Origin: Acanthaster planci
Taxonomy: Eukaryota; Echinodermata; Asteroidea; Valvatida; Acanthasteridae
Assembly: GCF_001949145.1 (NCBI RefSeq)
Contig: NW_019091381.1
Coordinates: forward strand, 225,882 to 238,269
Length of the DNA stretch: 12,388 nt
Direction of reading: 5' to 3'
This document shows, piece after piece, positions 1-8,473 of this stretch. A program made the translations under genes and the position numbers. Position 1 is the first letter of the stretch; every line of letters starts with the position of its first letter. The notes beneath the pieces were generated by a model. The model was not told the DNA's origin. It ran no database searches and saw only the letters and a program-made list of their open reading frames with translations.

Positions 1-472
1 CACATAAGGAAAATATTTGAAGTAACTGTGGTGGTCAGAATTAGTCAAGTCTATGGTTTGTCTAAAGTTTCCGCATTATGCGCTTTGTTATGAACTTTGA
101 GTGTTCCTCCTCGTTGAACATAATCCCGACATCATATTTAAATTGTATTTTCTCTGCAAAGTCTCCCCAGTGGTTGTCCATGGTTGTAATCACAAATTAC
201 CCGTATTCTCATTAATATATGACCATTATTTCATGCCAGACATGAGCGTAATCTTGTACGCCTACGCGTCGTACTCCGCCGTGGCGTACGTGACGACATG
301 CCTTTCTCTAGCAAGAGTTTGTTAAGCGAGAACTTGAGTTCACTTTTGCCCTGAACATTTTGCAGTTTTTATCATTCATTCATGGTTATGCACAGTTTTG
401 GCCTGTTTGATAATATCAGTAGTACGTGTGAGTCAAGTGTGGTCTCCAGCTCAGATCAAAATTGTCATTTGA
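1..472. other. Left-edge non-coding DNA
   Basis: I see no supportable gene here. A 74-codon frame covering 101-325 starts at GTG, has no domain I recognise and is of a length expected by chance. The one compositional oddity is a CpG cluster at about 257-296. The boundary with the LINE fragment to the right is uncertain: the LINE reading frame is closed by a TGA at 470-472, so the element may begin there or somewhat further left in a degraded form. Confidence 0.6.
257..296. other. Short CpG cluster with CRE-like TACGTGACG
   Basis: In about 40 bases there are nine CG dinucleotides, in an AT-rich flank where CG is otherwise sparse. The block includes TACGTGACG, which contains the core of cAMP-response-element or ATF-type sites and also an ACGTG core. 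It is too short to be a CpG island. A regulatory role is only a suggestion; a GC-rich relic is equally possible. Confidence 0.3.
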
Positions 473-754
473 AGTGATTTTGTTCACCGCGTTGTAGTGT
501 GGAAAGTTTATCCAAAGGTTACCCCCGATGATAGTTTTGTTAGAAAATATTTTCGTAGCACATTGTCACGGGTCAACTTTAATAAATATTTTCCCTTTAT
601 TTCTTTTAATTTGCAGTTACTTATGTTGGATAAAAAGGGCTCTACTCGTGTGTATCGTATTCTTACCTCTGCAATGAAGAATTCCCGTAGGTTTATGGAT
701 AGATGGGAAATGAAGCTGACTTGTAATCCTCCTTTCACTGAATGGTTGGAGTAA
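473..754 (+). pseudogene. LINE RT ORF fragment, segment upstream of the zinc domain
   Basis: This frame (frame 2) is open from just after a TGA at 470-472 to a TAG-free run ending at a TAA at 752-754. Its last third carries KKGSTRVYRIL and RRFMDRWEMKL, which resemble the stretch preceding the zinc-binding domain in LINE reverse-transcriptase ORFs, where a KGS..IY..L motif is followed by a helical WE..L motif. The first half is less clearly recognisable. A GTG at 497 opens the longest reading, but no real start is expected in a truncated LINE. Homology continues directly in frame 1 from about 742, so a frameshift sits in the 735-755 interval, right after PPFTEW. Confidence 0.7.
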
Positions 755-1104
755 TATGCAGTTTGCCCTTTCAGTTAACGTGTGATACTAAATGGCGATG
801 GTTTCAATACAGACTTACTTACAGAATCTTGGCTGTTTACTCTTATCTGTTAAAAATTGGTCAAAGAGATAATGACTTGTGTTCTTTTTGTCAAGCTGAG
901 CATGAAACCTTGATGCATCTCTTTTGTACTGGTGAGTTTTCCATCTCTTTTTGGAATCAGATCAGCGATTGGCTTAAAAATACCCTGAACATTGATATGC
1001 TTTTGGATAATAAAACTATCCTTTTTGCAATTTCTAATAATTCCAGGAATGTAGCCTACTCAATTTTATTCTCTTGCTTTGCTGCTTCCATATTTATAAG
1101 ATGA
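742..1104 (+). pseudogene. LINE RT ORF fragment, C-terminal zinc-binding domain
   Basis: This frame (frame 1) encodes the diagnostic C-terminal domain. Around residues 17-30 lies DTKWRWFQYRLTYR. The zinc-binding motif has cysteines at residues 47 and 50 (codons 880-882 and 889-891) and a histidine at 59 (916-918), followed by HLFCTG. In the family the fourth ligand normally follows the histidine as H-x4-C. Here that position (931-933) is GGT, glycine, while a cysteine sits two residues earlier. The domain continues with FWNQISDWL and a hydrophobic run. The TGA at 1102-1104 is a lesion, because homology resumes in another frame. The ATG at 742 lies next to the upstream frameshift and is not a genuine start. 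Confidence 0.8.
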
Positions 1105-1248
1105 AAATTAACAGGGATAAACCATAATTTTTATTGTTTAAAGACGATTTAAGAAGATATTTTGCCTTAGAAAGATTTTTTTACCTCTAACGGAAATTCT
1201 GTTAAATTCAGTACTAAATAGGGCCTTTTTTCTTTACTGTGTAATTGA
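1101..1248 (+). pseudogene. LINE ORF terminal fragment with further frameshifts
   Basis: After the TGA at 1102-1104 the expected C-terminal tail is visible in frame 3: KINRDKP, an in-frame TAA at 1125-1127, then LLFKDDLRRYFALERFF. This matches the F..DL...Y..E..I-type tail seen at the end of such LINE ORFs. Near a seven-T run at 1176-1182 it switches back to frame 1, giving NGNSVKFSTK and then TAG at 1219-1221 where family members have a tryptophan codon (TGG to TAG is one transition). Frame 1 closes with TGA at 1246-1248. The region was not extended further because no similarity remains recognisable. Confidence 0.65.
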
Positions 1249-1325
1249 GTAATGTCTAGTGTAAATTAACTGTGTATTGACTTCTCTTTTTTGTTAAATT
1301 TAATTTAATACACAAGAGGAACTTG

Positions 1326-1331
1326 AATAAA
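1326..1331 (+). promoter_or_regulatory. AATAAA polyadenylation-signal hexamer at LINE 3' end
   Basis: The canonical hexamer lies about 80 bases after the last LINE stop, a plausible place for the element's 3'-processing signal. No A-rich tail follows, so the true 3' end could lie elsewhere. The hexamer is also common by chance in AT-rich DNA. Confidence 0.3.
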
Positions 1332-2397
1332 AGGCACCGAGTGGGGGAAAAAGTTTGTCCATGTGGCTTGTACGGGGAGCGCAACGACTGTTTCATGTTT
1401 AAGCTTTACGACTATTGCATGTCTTTGAATCGTTTGACTGGTTCTTTATGCAGGTGAACGCATCGGAGAGAGCGGGTTGCACAGTGCCCTTCTTGCTTAT
1501 CTCTTTACACATTATCTTGCCATATCTCACAACTTGTATCTCTGTCTCATGACTAGTATCATTCACCTTTAGGACCCCTGTGTGATTTCTGGAGCACACA
1601 ACATAAGCTAATTCATTACTTTGTCATCGAGCCATTCTATTGTCAACTCCATTTACATTGTACTAAGGTTCACCAATTGTGTATTCCTCAGTCTCAATAC
1701 TGGAACAATTCTTGTAAATTTTAGTTCCTAAACTTGATTTGAAATAGAAATAAACCAATTCTAATCTTTTGTGAAAATAATTCTTTGTGCTGATTCTTGA
1801 TTTTTATTGGGTGTATTTTAATTGCCAGATAAGTCAATCCCTAATTTCAAATCAGGCGAACCCACCACCGCTGAGAATCACCACCGCACGTATAACCGTC
1901 ACATAACTAGAAATAACAACTATAGAAGTCCTCAGTGGTTCCTTTCTCCAGCATTTTAGGGAACCATCTGTCCAAGACTTTTTCTGAGCAAATGTCATCT
2001 AAATAAAACCAAATGCAGTCAAAAGGTCAAAATTCAATTCGTAATTTGACCTTCCCATTTAAATTGATTTTTTACAGCGTAAACATTTGAAGTTTTTGCA
2101 AAGCCAAAAGTCACCAACTTGAACCAAAACCAGTTAAAAGAAATCATTAACATCAGAAATTTCAATTCACCAAAGTCCCGAAAAAAAAAAGAATCATCGA
2201 TGAATTCGAAATACGTCGGTGCAAGCAAAACATCCGAAAATAAACCAAAATAACATACGCTGAAGGAAAGAACTCACAAATCTCGTGAAAATGACATCTG
2301 GATTTTAAATTTACTGCCTAGTACCGAAATCTAAAAAGATACATGTATACGATAAGACCAACAGGTGTTTACTTAATCCTTGAGTTCAGACACTCAC
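1332..2397. other. AT-rich non-coding stretch
   Basis: I see no supportable gene. A 66-codon frame on the - strand (1399-1599) and a 42-codon + strand run after a good acceptor-like TTCTTTATGCAG (ending 1453) overlap on opposite strands. Both read as protein-like, which shows how weak that impression is for short runs. There is an A10 tract at 2181-2190. If the first-exon candidate at 2398-2469 is real, this stretch would be the first part of its intron. Confidence 0.55.
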
Positions 2398-2469
2398 CGG
2401 TGAAGGGGGGACATGTTGCTGTTCATCGAGTAATGGCTGCAGAAGTGGATCATTTGCCGCGAATGCCAT
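2398..2469 (-). CDS. Candidate first coding exon, unrecognised protein (partial)
   Basis: On the - strand an ATG at 2469 opens 24 codons that end at 2398, exactly at a consensus splice donor (CCG|GTGAGT, GT at 2397-2396). The peptide starts MAFAANDPLLQPLLDEQQHV and ends PPSP. The paired leucines next to acidic residues (DPLLQPLLDE) recall dileucine sorting signals in cytosolic tails of endolysosomal membrane proteins, but they do not fit a strict consensus and I do not recognise the family. The exon ends in phase 0; unspliced it would stop after three more codons. Upstream (2470-2690) is richer in CG than the flanks, as expected of a promoter and 5' UTR. The start context is mixed: T at -3, G at +4. 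No convincing second exon was found between base 1 and 2397. Confidence 0.3.
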
Positions 2470-2690
2470 GAAATCTCCCCGTCTCAAACTCCTAAGCTAT
2501 CGCAAGAGACTCGTCTCAAATCACGCTCAACCTCCAAGCTCACGCACCGACATCTTCCCACATTAGATCTTCGACGGTTTAATATTAGATTCTTCCACCC
2601 AGTAAGACCCATCGAGCAGTGGGCGTGTTTAATTTGTAATTGTATCTCCACGCGGAAACCCGTGCAGGTGGTGACATACTACAAGTACGC
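2470..2690 (-). promoter_or_regulatory. CpG-containing block, possible 5' UTR and promoter
   Basis: This block precedes the candidate first exon on the - strand and holds more CG dinucleotides than the surrounding DNA. Read on -, it contains CACGCCCA, resembling a KLF/GC-box, and CACCTG, an E-box-type core. It also has a nine-base direct repeat, CGTCTCAAA on the + strand, at 2480-2488 and 2512-2520, and a near-palindrome GAGACTCGTCTC at about 2505-2516. No TATA box is placed convincingly. A promoter assignment depends on the exon call and is weak alone. Confidence 0.22.
2484..2612 (-). CDS. Short ATG frame upstream of the candidate exon (possible uORF)
   Basis: The frame encodes 42 codons from ATG at 2612 to TGA at 2484-2486, starting MGLTGWKNLI, rich in arginine and with three cysteines. 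It ends 15 bases before the ATG of the candidate first exon. A second, nested ATG at 2553 opens an eight-codon frame (MSVRELGG) with an A at -3. If the block is a transcribed leader these would be upstream ORFs. They may equally be chance frames in a GC-richer region, where stop codons are rarer. No family is recognised. Confidence 0.15.
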   Translation of the reverse strand: MGLTGWKNLILNRRRSNVGRCRCVSLEVERDLRRVSCDSLGV

Positions 2691-3213
2691 CTTCAACTAA
2701 AATAATGTGCGGTTCAGTTAGTAAAATGTCATTACTGATTACTTCCATTGTCCAATACACGCTTCTGCATTTTGTTCAATTATTTCCATGCAGTTAATGC
2801 GCCCTAATCACTGTGAACCTAGCTTAAAATTAAAATGAAATACATTACAAAATATCTACACAACCGGCATAAAAGTGAGATCATTAACAAAACGTTTCAA
2901 CGTTTCACAAGCACCCCGATGCAGCGAAGCCTTTCATTCAAACAGTTTAAAAATTCTACCTTTAAACGCCAAAGGCACTTCATGATTTTCTTGCATTTAT
3001 TTTTACTTTTTCCTTTTCCAATGTATCCTTTTGAATTCGAGGAAGATAGTACAAGGCGACGTGACAGACATATTTATATTAAAATCTGCAATATTATTCT
3101 TTAACAAGTAGGGGCTTCAATGAAGTAAGAGATTGATTAATTAGTAGGAATCTTTTTGTAAGAAGCCGCGCCAATAACTAGCAATCCGTATTCCGTTAGA
3201 TTTGTTAGGATAA
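2691..3213. other. AT-rich stretch without a supported gene
   Basis: An 89-codon ATG frame on + (2835-3104) is the only notable frame. It is rich in lysine, phenylalanine and asparagine as random AT-rich translation would be, apart from one hydrophobic run (FMIFLHLFLLFPFPMY). I see no family signature, splice pairing or strong start context, so it is not called a gene. Confidence 0.5.
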
Positions 3214-3399
3214 ATCGCCGCTGGTGAATTGGCAAAAACGACAGTGAGAAAGTCAGCGATTAATGTACCTCATGGCGACACCTGCAAACCTGTGCTAAAT
3301 GTTGAACAAGGGGCAGAGCCTGCTCATACCAATCAGAGATTTTTGGGTATGTTCAGTTTTGATTTTGAAACTCTCTCAGCAAGGCACACTTGCACATAA
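3214..3399 (+). other. Protein-like open run, possible exon or decayed coding DNA
   Basis: The run is open for 61 codons between TAA at 3211-3213 and TAA at 3397-3399. Its composition is unlike random AT-rich translation: by hand count about a third of codons begin with G, and it includes VRKSAINVPHGDTCKPVLNV and EQGAEPAHTNQRFLG. A donor-like GTATGT begins at 3347, so an exon could end at 3346, but no pyrimidine-rich acceptor lies in the right place. I recognise no family. Another protein-like run follows in a different frame at 3428-3652, which could mean a frameshifted relic. Chance remains a serious alternative. Confidence 0.17.
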
Positions 3400-3427
3400 C
3401 ACACGTTAAATCGAAATGACATCAACC

Positions 3428-3652
3428 TGACTGTTTCCAAATGTGGAAGCTTTATTTCTGGGTAGTTTAACAAAGACCAAATACATGAAAGAGACAGATC
3501 AGTCCACAACACACAACATTAAAGATGATCTGCAAAGCGTCAAGTTTGCTCGTGATGAAATTACGTTCACTTTAACGACTGTAACTGTAAAACCTTGCAA
3601 ACTGTCAATCAATGGGTGTGCTATATATACTAAATATGTTAAAATTATTTGA
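3428..3652 (+). other. Second protein-like open run, frame-shifted from the previous one
   Basis: Frame 2 is open from after a TGA at 3428-3430 to the TGA at 3650-3652; the longest start is a GTG at 3443 and the first ATG is at 3485. It includes KETDQSTTHNIKDDLQSVKF and threonine-rich DEITFTLTTVTV. No domain, signal peptide or splice pairing is clear. It follows the 3214-3399 run after about 30 bases. That would fit one old coding segment with a frameshift and stops, but no similarity identifies it. Confidence 0.12.
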
Positions 3653-6214
3653 CATTTTTTGTACTGTCACATAGTTTTAGAGATAAACAGTGCAGTACCT
3701 TAATCTGTCATTTTGCAACACTTTAGCAAAAAATTTGAGCAGAAGTCAATCACGCTGGCAAGTGATAGAATCTTCCTGATCAATTGATATGCCAATCCAG
3801 AGCGTGCCTTTTAAATTCTAAGACCCTAGACCAGTTAGGTATTAACCCCGAACAGGAACCATCATGTAGCGCAATATTGACTCAATACTCGGTGCGAACG
3901 TTATAGAGTACACAAATACTTCCCGATTCAACACGAGATGTTAGAAAACATGTTTGAACATCCACCGAACACCAAGTTACAAAGAACTGGCAGACGTAGT
4001 TATCATCTGCAGAATGTCGAGAACAAACAAATATAACTCAAATGCAGCTGCCTTAGCAACAGTTGCTACTGTTACTGCGATTACCTCAATCATTGTCAGT
4101 CTAATCACGAGAGAAAAAAGTGAAGTACATAGAACTCCAAATAAAGTTTATTAATGTCAGTAAATCCTATTTGATCTCAAACATTCAGTTTCTATAAAGT
4201 ACCGACAAAAGGGCTTTCAACTGAGGCCAAAAATAGTTCTATGTTTGAGCTACCATTGGTTGTTTATAACATTTGATTTGATTAAATCCTGGGCTTAGTA
4301 GGCATGAAATCAAGAGTAGTTCAAAGCCAGGACTAGCGAACAGGCAGGACAGTTGGTGAATGGCAAAGGAATAACACTGTCGGAACATAACATCGGACGT
4401 GGCACGGACGAAAATACTGAATCGCTGTGAACATGCAGTACCAGGCATGGAAAGAGAACTACTTACCATGACTGAAGTCCACGTGATTACAGTTCTGATG
4501 AAACAATTATTCATTATAATGACAAAATTAAGTAGGAGTTATATTCCACTGAATTGTACATGTTTCAATGGTGGATATTTTAAGTTAATGCGACCACATA
4601 ATTTCTGAAAAAGGTCAGATCGTGGAAGGTGTTAAAAACCATTTACTGCATGATAAGATAAATCCGCTTCTCTTGAACAGCAATATATAATCAATAAATA
4701 AAACCTGTTGTAAGCCTGTGAAATTAATTAACGGAAAATGCTACTAATCCTTGTCTCTCTTTGTAGAGACTTTAGCCCCACAACGGAGGGGGAGCGGAAT
4801 TGAACGATAAATATTCACTTGGGAAAATCAGGATCTTACACTCAAACTACAAGCGTAAATTGGTTTCAACAGGTCGATGTGACTCAAGCTCTCCAGCGAG
4901 AATACTGGCTGTCACTAAAACGATTACCACACACATGAAGAGCCCGCATGGGGAAAATTCCAATTATCTCACTTAAAAATTGCTGTTTCGCTTTTTCCTT
5001 TCGAAAATAGCAGGCCTATTTCAAATTCGAAATCAAATTCTTTCACAGGACAGATCGAGTCTGGGAGCAAATCACAGCATAATGTGTAGTTATGTTTCTT
5101 TGATGTTACTTCACACTGCAGAATAACAAAAGTCCTTCATGGTACCGAGGTATCGAGGGGTGGGTACCACCACAAGTGTTTGTGCATTGAAGTAACAAAG
5201 TTCCCACCCAACTTCTAGGCACTTGTATGTTGAGATGTGTCATCCAGTAATCTCAAACAATATTCTTATGACAGACAATCAGCTTCATACAGGCACTGTC
5301 TATTTAACTTGCTTCGTCCTCCTCATCTTAGCCTGTTTTTTCTCTCCCTCATGGAGTGTCTGTTGGAGTAATTTGGACAGTTCTTGTTTGGTACAACTCA
5401 GACTACACAGCGTCAGTTTTCCTCTTGACATTCCTTGGCGGATGGAACTTCACTTTCTTCTTGTCATGGCGAACGGTGTACGGTTTTCTCCATCTGACCC
5501 TTTGTCTTCTCCTCGGTTTCCACAGATTGCACTAAATATTTTTTTTTCTAATAGGCACTTTCCACGCCATTTTGCTTTTCTTTAAACTTATGCTGCCCCT
5601 GTATAAAAACCTACACCGAAGTTTTAACACAGGTTAAATGAACACCAGGAGGTCACGTATGCTTATATATGCGCTGAACTGCGTGTTAGGGAAGCTCGAA
5701 CAACCACGAGGGATTTGTTTGAAATTCAGCTCTAGCATTTTGTGTAATTCAGGCAAACAAAACACTTTTAACCGTCACCATGCATTGCTATCACACCCAA
5801 AGTATCTTAGTCTGAAAACTAAATGGAAACAACAGCGCTTATTGCCCGAGGTCAGGTGCATTTATTCCATGAGGCCTAATTCCATTCAACAGACCTTGAG
5901 CATGTTCTCAACTTCCAGCCATCCCAATGAACAAAAAATTGTAGTACAAATCTGTTATCCCCCCACCTTTCCCATCTTCCATCCCCTCCCCATTTCTAAA
6001 GCACAGATTTACGCCACTGGCCTCAGCCAAACATGAAGTCAAGTCATGCAATTTAATGTGCCACGACAAATAGTATTTATTCAAAGATAGATGGAAACCG
6101 TGATAATGATAAGGTTTTATCAAGTAAGAACAAGGCTATATATCATTAACAGACCACTATTAAACGAAAGATACGAGAGTGTTTTGGCTCCGTCTGGCAC
6201 GATCAACATCTTAC
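3653..6214. other. Long stretch without supported genes
   Basis: About 2.5 kb in which I can support no gene. It contains the two longest ATG frames of this side: 120 codons at 5223-5585 and 132 codons at 5638-6036, both unrecognisable and within chance length. About 5300-5580 is pyrimidine-rich on +, with a T9 tract at 5539-5547. On the - strand a consensus donor GTAAGT (rc of 4461-4466) ends a 28-base segment 4467-4494 that also has an acceptor-like TTGTTTCATCAG, but such a microexon is not persuasive alone. A 7-bp inverted pair TGGTACC/GGTACCA lies at 5140-5146 and 5163-5169. Confidence 0.5.
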
Positions 6215-6260
6215 TTGTGACACTGACCAAAACAACAGTGCTGGCAACGATGTCAACCAT
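6215..6260 (-). CDS. Candidate short coding segment ending at a splice donor
   Basis: On the - strand an ATG at 6260 opens MVDIVASTVVLVSVT and one further base before a consensus donor (ACAA|GTAAGATG). Valine codons dominate and nearly half the codons start with G. The peptide could be the start of a signal peptide or membrane segment, since it is hydrophobic throughout. The start context is poor (T at -3), no CpG-rich leader precedes it and no acceptor lies just upstream. It could be a first exon or a chance match; chance is more likely. Confidence 0.13.
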
Positions 6261-6679
6261 ATAAATAGATTAATGAAGGCAGTAAACGTTGGTTACAATG
6301 AAAAGCAGTCCATCGATTCAACCAAGACACAAGATGGTACTACAGCTATGACTCTTGGCAGGACGTGCCCATGTAGATGCAACCAACGAAGACCTAGCCC
6401 TAAGATTAGGATGCTGTTTTATAATGAACACCGCTGTCATGAGTTCACGAAAGAGATTAATGTACCTGACTTTGTAGTGCATACAGGTACTGCGTAAATA
6501 AGCTAACCTTATCAAAGAGGGCGCGATACCACGGCGTTGTTTCAATTCAGACTCGTACTGCATCCACAATAACTGCCGTAGTCAAGCCGTCTTCTTAGCA
6601 AGCAGCTTCGTAAAACCGATATGCTATATAATATGCAATGGTAATGCAAAAAAGCTATTCATTCGATAATTTTACTTAC

Positions 6680-6722
6680 CGCAAGTTTGTAAGTTCACAG
6701 TACCTTCACAGTTCATGTCTTC
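6680..6722 (-). CDS. Candidate 43-nt internal exon
   Basis: This segment has strong splice signals on both sides. The acceptor on - is pyrimidine-rich (GCGCCTTCCCTATAG|G) and the donor is consensus (GCG|GTAAGT). Between them one frame reads EDMNCEGTVNLQTC with one base left over. There is no recognisable family in so short a peptide, and neighbouring exons were not identified with confidence. Pairs of this quality arise by chance a few times in 12 kb on two strands, so it is a lead for transcript alignment, not a gene. Confidence 0.18.
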
Positions 6723-7309
6723 CTATAGGGAAGGCGCAGCACAATATATGAGACCTATTTACCCTCAACACTTAATGGTTCCTCGTACAACTTCACTCGA
6801 GGTTGGCGAAAAGTGTAGAGAATCGTCAAGGAAAAGTAGGCCTATACTCCAAAGATCCAACAGAAAGCAGCCAAAAGACGTCTGCTTCACACAGGTACCT
6901 AACTGCAGAATCATAACCTTGACGATTACTGTCCAAAATGACACGTTGCATCAGTGAAGATTTAGGAAAACTGTGACATACAGTACAAGACAGCAGCTCG
7001 CATTCAAGAAACCCGAAAACACCACGATTGAAAACAAGGTCCTACTGAGGCTATGTCCAAATCCAGAATAACTATGTGTATAACGAAGGAGTGGCTATAC
7101 ACGCACGCTTCAAGTAACTTCCGGTAATTGATTAGTTCTTAAACGTGACACCAATAATGCTAATGGCTAATGATTGCTTCCATCTCAATTCACGCTGATG
7201 AAAAGATGTATTCATGCTGTTCTAGTCCAAGGTATTCCTGGCATTTGGCTGGTTAAAAAAAATGAGCATGCAAAATTCAATCCTTAAGATTCCAAGGTCT
7301 TCCTACCAG
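6723..7309. other. Stretch without supported features
   Basis: Nothing firm is visible. An 80-codon ATG frame on + (6715-6957) overlaps the - strand exon candidate above and has no recognisable domain. Composition is ordinary for the window. Confidence 0.5.
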
Positions 7310-7388
7310 GGAATCTGCCGAACTACCCACGTTTCTTACACCAAGCGCTAGAGTCTTTATACGCATGCTCACAAGCGTGGTCCTTGAC
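7310..7388 (+). CDS. Candidate 79-nt internal exon
   Basis: An acceptor-like AAGGTCTTCCTACCAG ends at 7309 and a donor GTAAGA begins at 7389. Two of three frames are open across it. One reads, after two leading bases, NLPNYPRFLHQALESLYACS and on to AWSL with two bases left. The other reads ESAELPTFLTPSARVFIRML and on to SVVLD. The first is phase-compatible with the + strand candidates at 9171-9233 and 11400-11477. No family is recognised. With 79 bases, an open frame between chance splice sites is common. Confidence 0.18.
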
Positions 7389-8473
7389 GTAAGAAGTTTA
7401 TCATAAGTCGACGAAACGATTGGTTCTACTTCCAATGAAGCTGGTGCACATCAGGTTTAGCACTCAGAGAGAAAGATGCATCAGATTTACATCCAGAGAT
7501 GAAGTTTGTTCGGAATGAACGATACCAAAAATAACTCATCGGCCATGGCATACTCGGCCTGTAAGTAATATCCACAATGTCGAGCATAATGTGATCCATA
7601 ATCCACTCCTTGGCAGCAACTGAATTGTAATTATGACAGTGCTGAATGTTAAGCCGTTTAAAAAAAAGTAACAACCATATGTCAAACCTGGGCCTACTTC
7701 AATCAGCTCGACGACAGCTGACACTAAGTCATCAGTTAAAAAAGATTACAGCTCCATCCAGACACAGGTTTCCTTGCTTGGCTTCGAAGCTACTCGGTTA
7801 CTTCACCAAATTTAAGGCAGTAACTCCAATAATTTTATCCAATATCCAAATGCAGACGAATTGCTATTATCTTTCTGCACAACAAAAGCACATGACATGT
7901 TCAAACATAATTATTATCTCATTTACAAGCAATAATAACAGGTGTACAAGGTTATGCATGCGGCTGGTATATATTTTCAATCGGCTTTCAGCTAAGCCCG
8001 TATTTGTTATATTATAACGAATAATATTATGTGACATCTGCACTGGCCTGAAAAACAGATGCCATTTTAAGTGCCAACTACCTTGACGCTCATGTAGCTA
8101 CACGTATGATCATCTACCTGATTAAAAAGAGGAAAAGCGCCCTCTACTGATACTTTCCTGACAAAATGGATTAACGTGTGGAACTTATGAGCATGTTAGC
8201 AATTCCATTTGAGGAAGGCACTTAGTCAAAATATCCACAGCTTCTGGCATTCTTCGACACTAGCAACATAACGTACCTTCGCTACCGTTTTAATTGATCG
8301 CTTCAATCCGCAAAATGCTTTCACGTGCCAGTAAACCGCAGCTTGAAGTTCTAACCACAGACATTTTTTCTTGAATAAAGACATAGGCCTAAGGCAAGCA
8401 AACATAATACAAAATCTGCAGAACTGATATGAGGCACGCTGATCTCACAAGCAAACAAGCTGAACACGGCTTA
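7389..8473. other. Stretch without supported features
   Basis: About 1.1 kb of AT-rich DNA. A 123-codon ATG frame on + (7646-8017) is rich in serine, asparagine and threonine, has no recognisable domain and is within chance length. A run of seven A precedes it near 7661. If the + strand exon candidates are real, this would be intron. Confidence 0.5.

Larger units (their letters stand above)
473..1331 (+). mobile_element. 5'-truncated, decayed LINE (non-LTR retrotransposon) 3' end
   Basis: This is the 3' portion of a non-LTR retrotransposon. It covers the C-terminal region of the reverse-transcriptase ORF, including the zinc-binding domain that follows the polymerase domain in L1/Tx1-like and related clades, and probably a short 3' UTR ending near an AATAAA at 1326-1331. 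The family signature is clear: a DTKWRWFQYR-type block, then RIL, then KIG, then a CxxC pair, then an MHLF motif and FWNQISDWL. Order and spacing match the family's C-terminus. The endonuclease and the polymerase catalytic motifs are absent, so the copy is strongly 5'-truncated, as is usual for LINE insertions made by target-primed reverse transcription. Frameshifts near 742-755, 1100 and 1180, plus in-frame stops, show it is dead. I see no clear poly-A tail or target-site duplication, so both ends are approximate. Confidence 0.85.

Noticed and set aside
1399-1599. 66-codon - strand frame and a 42-codon + strand frame over the same bases
   Set aside because: Both look protein-like and cannot both be right. 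No splice pairing or homology favours either.
2835-3104. 89-codon ATG frame on + with one hydrophobic run
   Set aside because: Lysine, phenylalanine and asparagine dominate as in random AT-rich translation. No family or start signal was found.
3779-3788. Palindrome ATCAATTGAT
   Set aside because: Ten-base AT-rich palindromes are expected several times in a window of this size. No context makes this one special.
3954-4154. 66-codon + frame with a hydrophobic alanine/threonine/isoleucine segment
   Set aside because: It needs a TTG start. There is no further evidence, and single hydrophobic runs are common in random frames.
4467-4494. 28-nt - strand microexon with consensus GTAAGT donor
   Set aside because: Too short to judge. 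An acceptor within 30 bases of a chance donor is frequent in AT-rich DNA.
5223-5585. 120-codon ATG frame on + with a hydrophobic segment
   Set aside because: The hydrophobic, leucine- and serine-rich content follows from the pyrimidine-rich strand composition. The opposite strand reads lysine- and glutamate-rich fragments in all frames for the same reason.
5638-6036. 132-codon ATG frame on +, the longest in the window
   Set aside because: Length is about what chance predicts for this amount of AT-rich sequence in six frames. No domain, codon bias or splice context supports it.
7646-8017. 123-codon ATG frame on +
   Set aside because: It has no recognisable domain, ordinary AT-rich amino-acid content and chance-range length.
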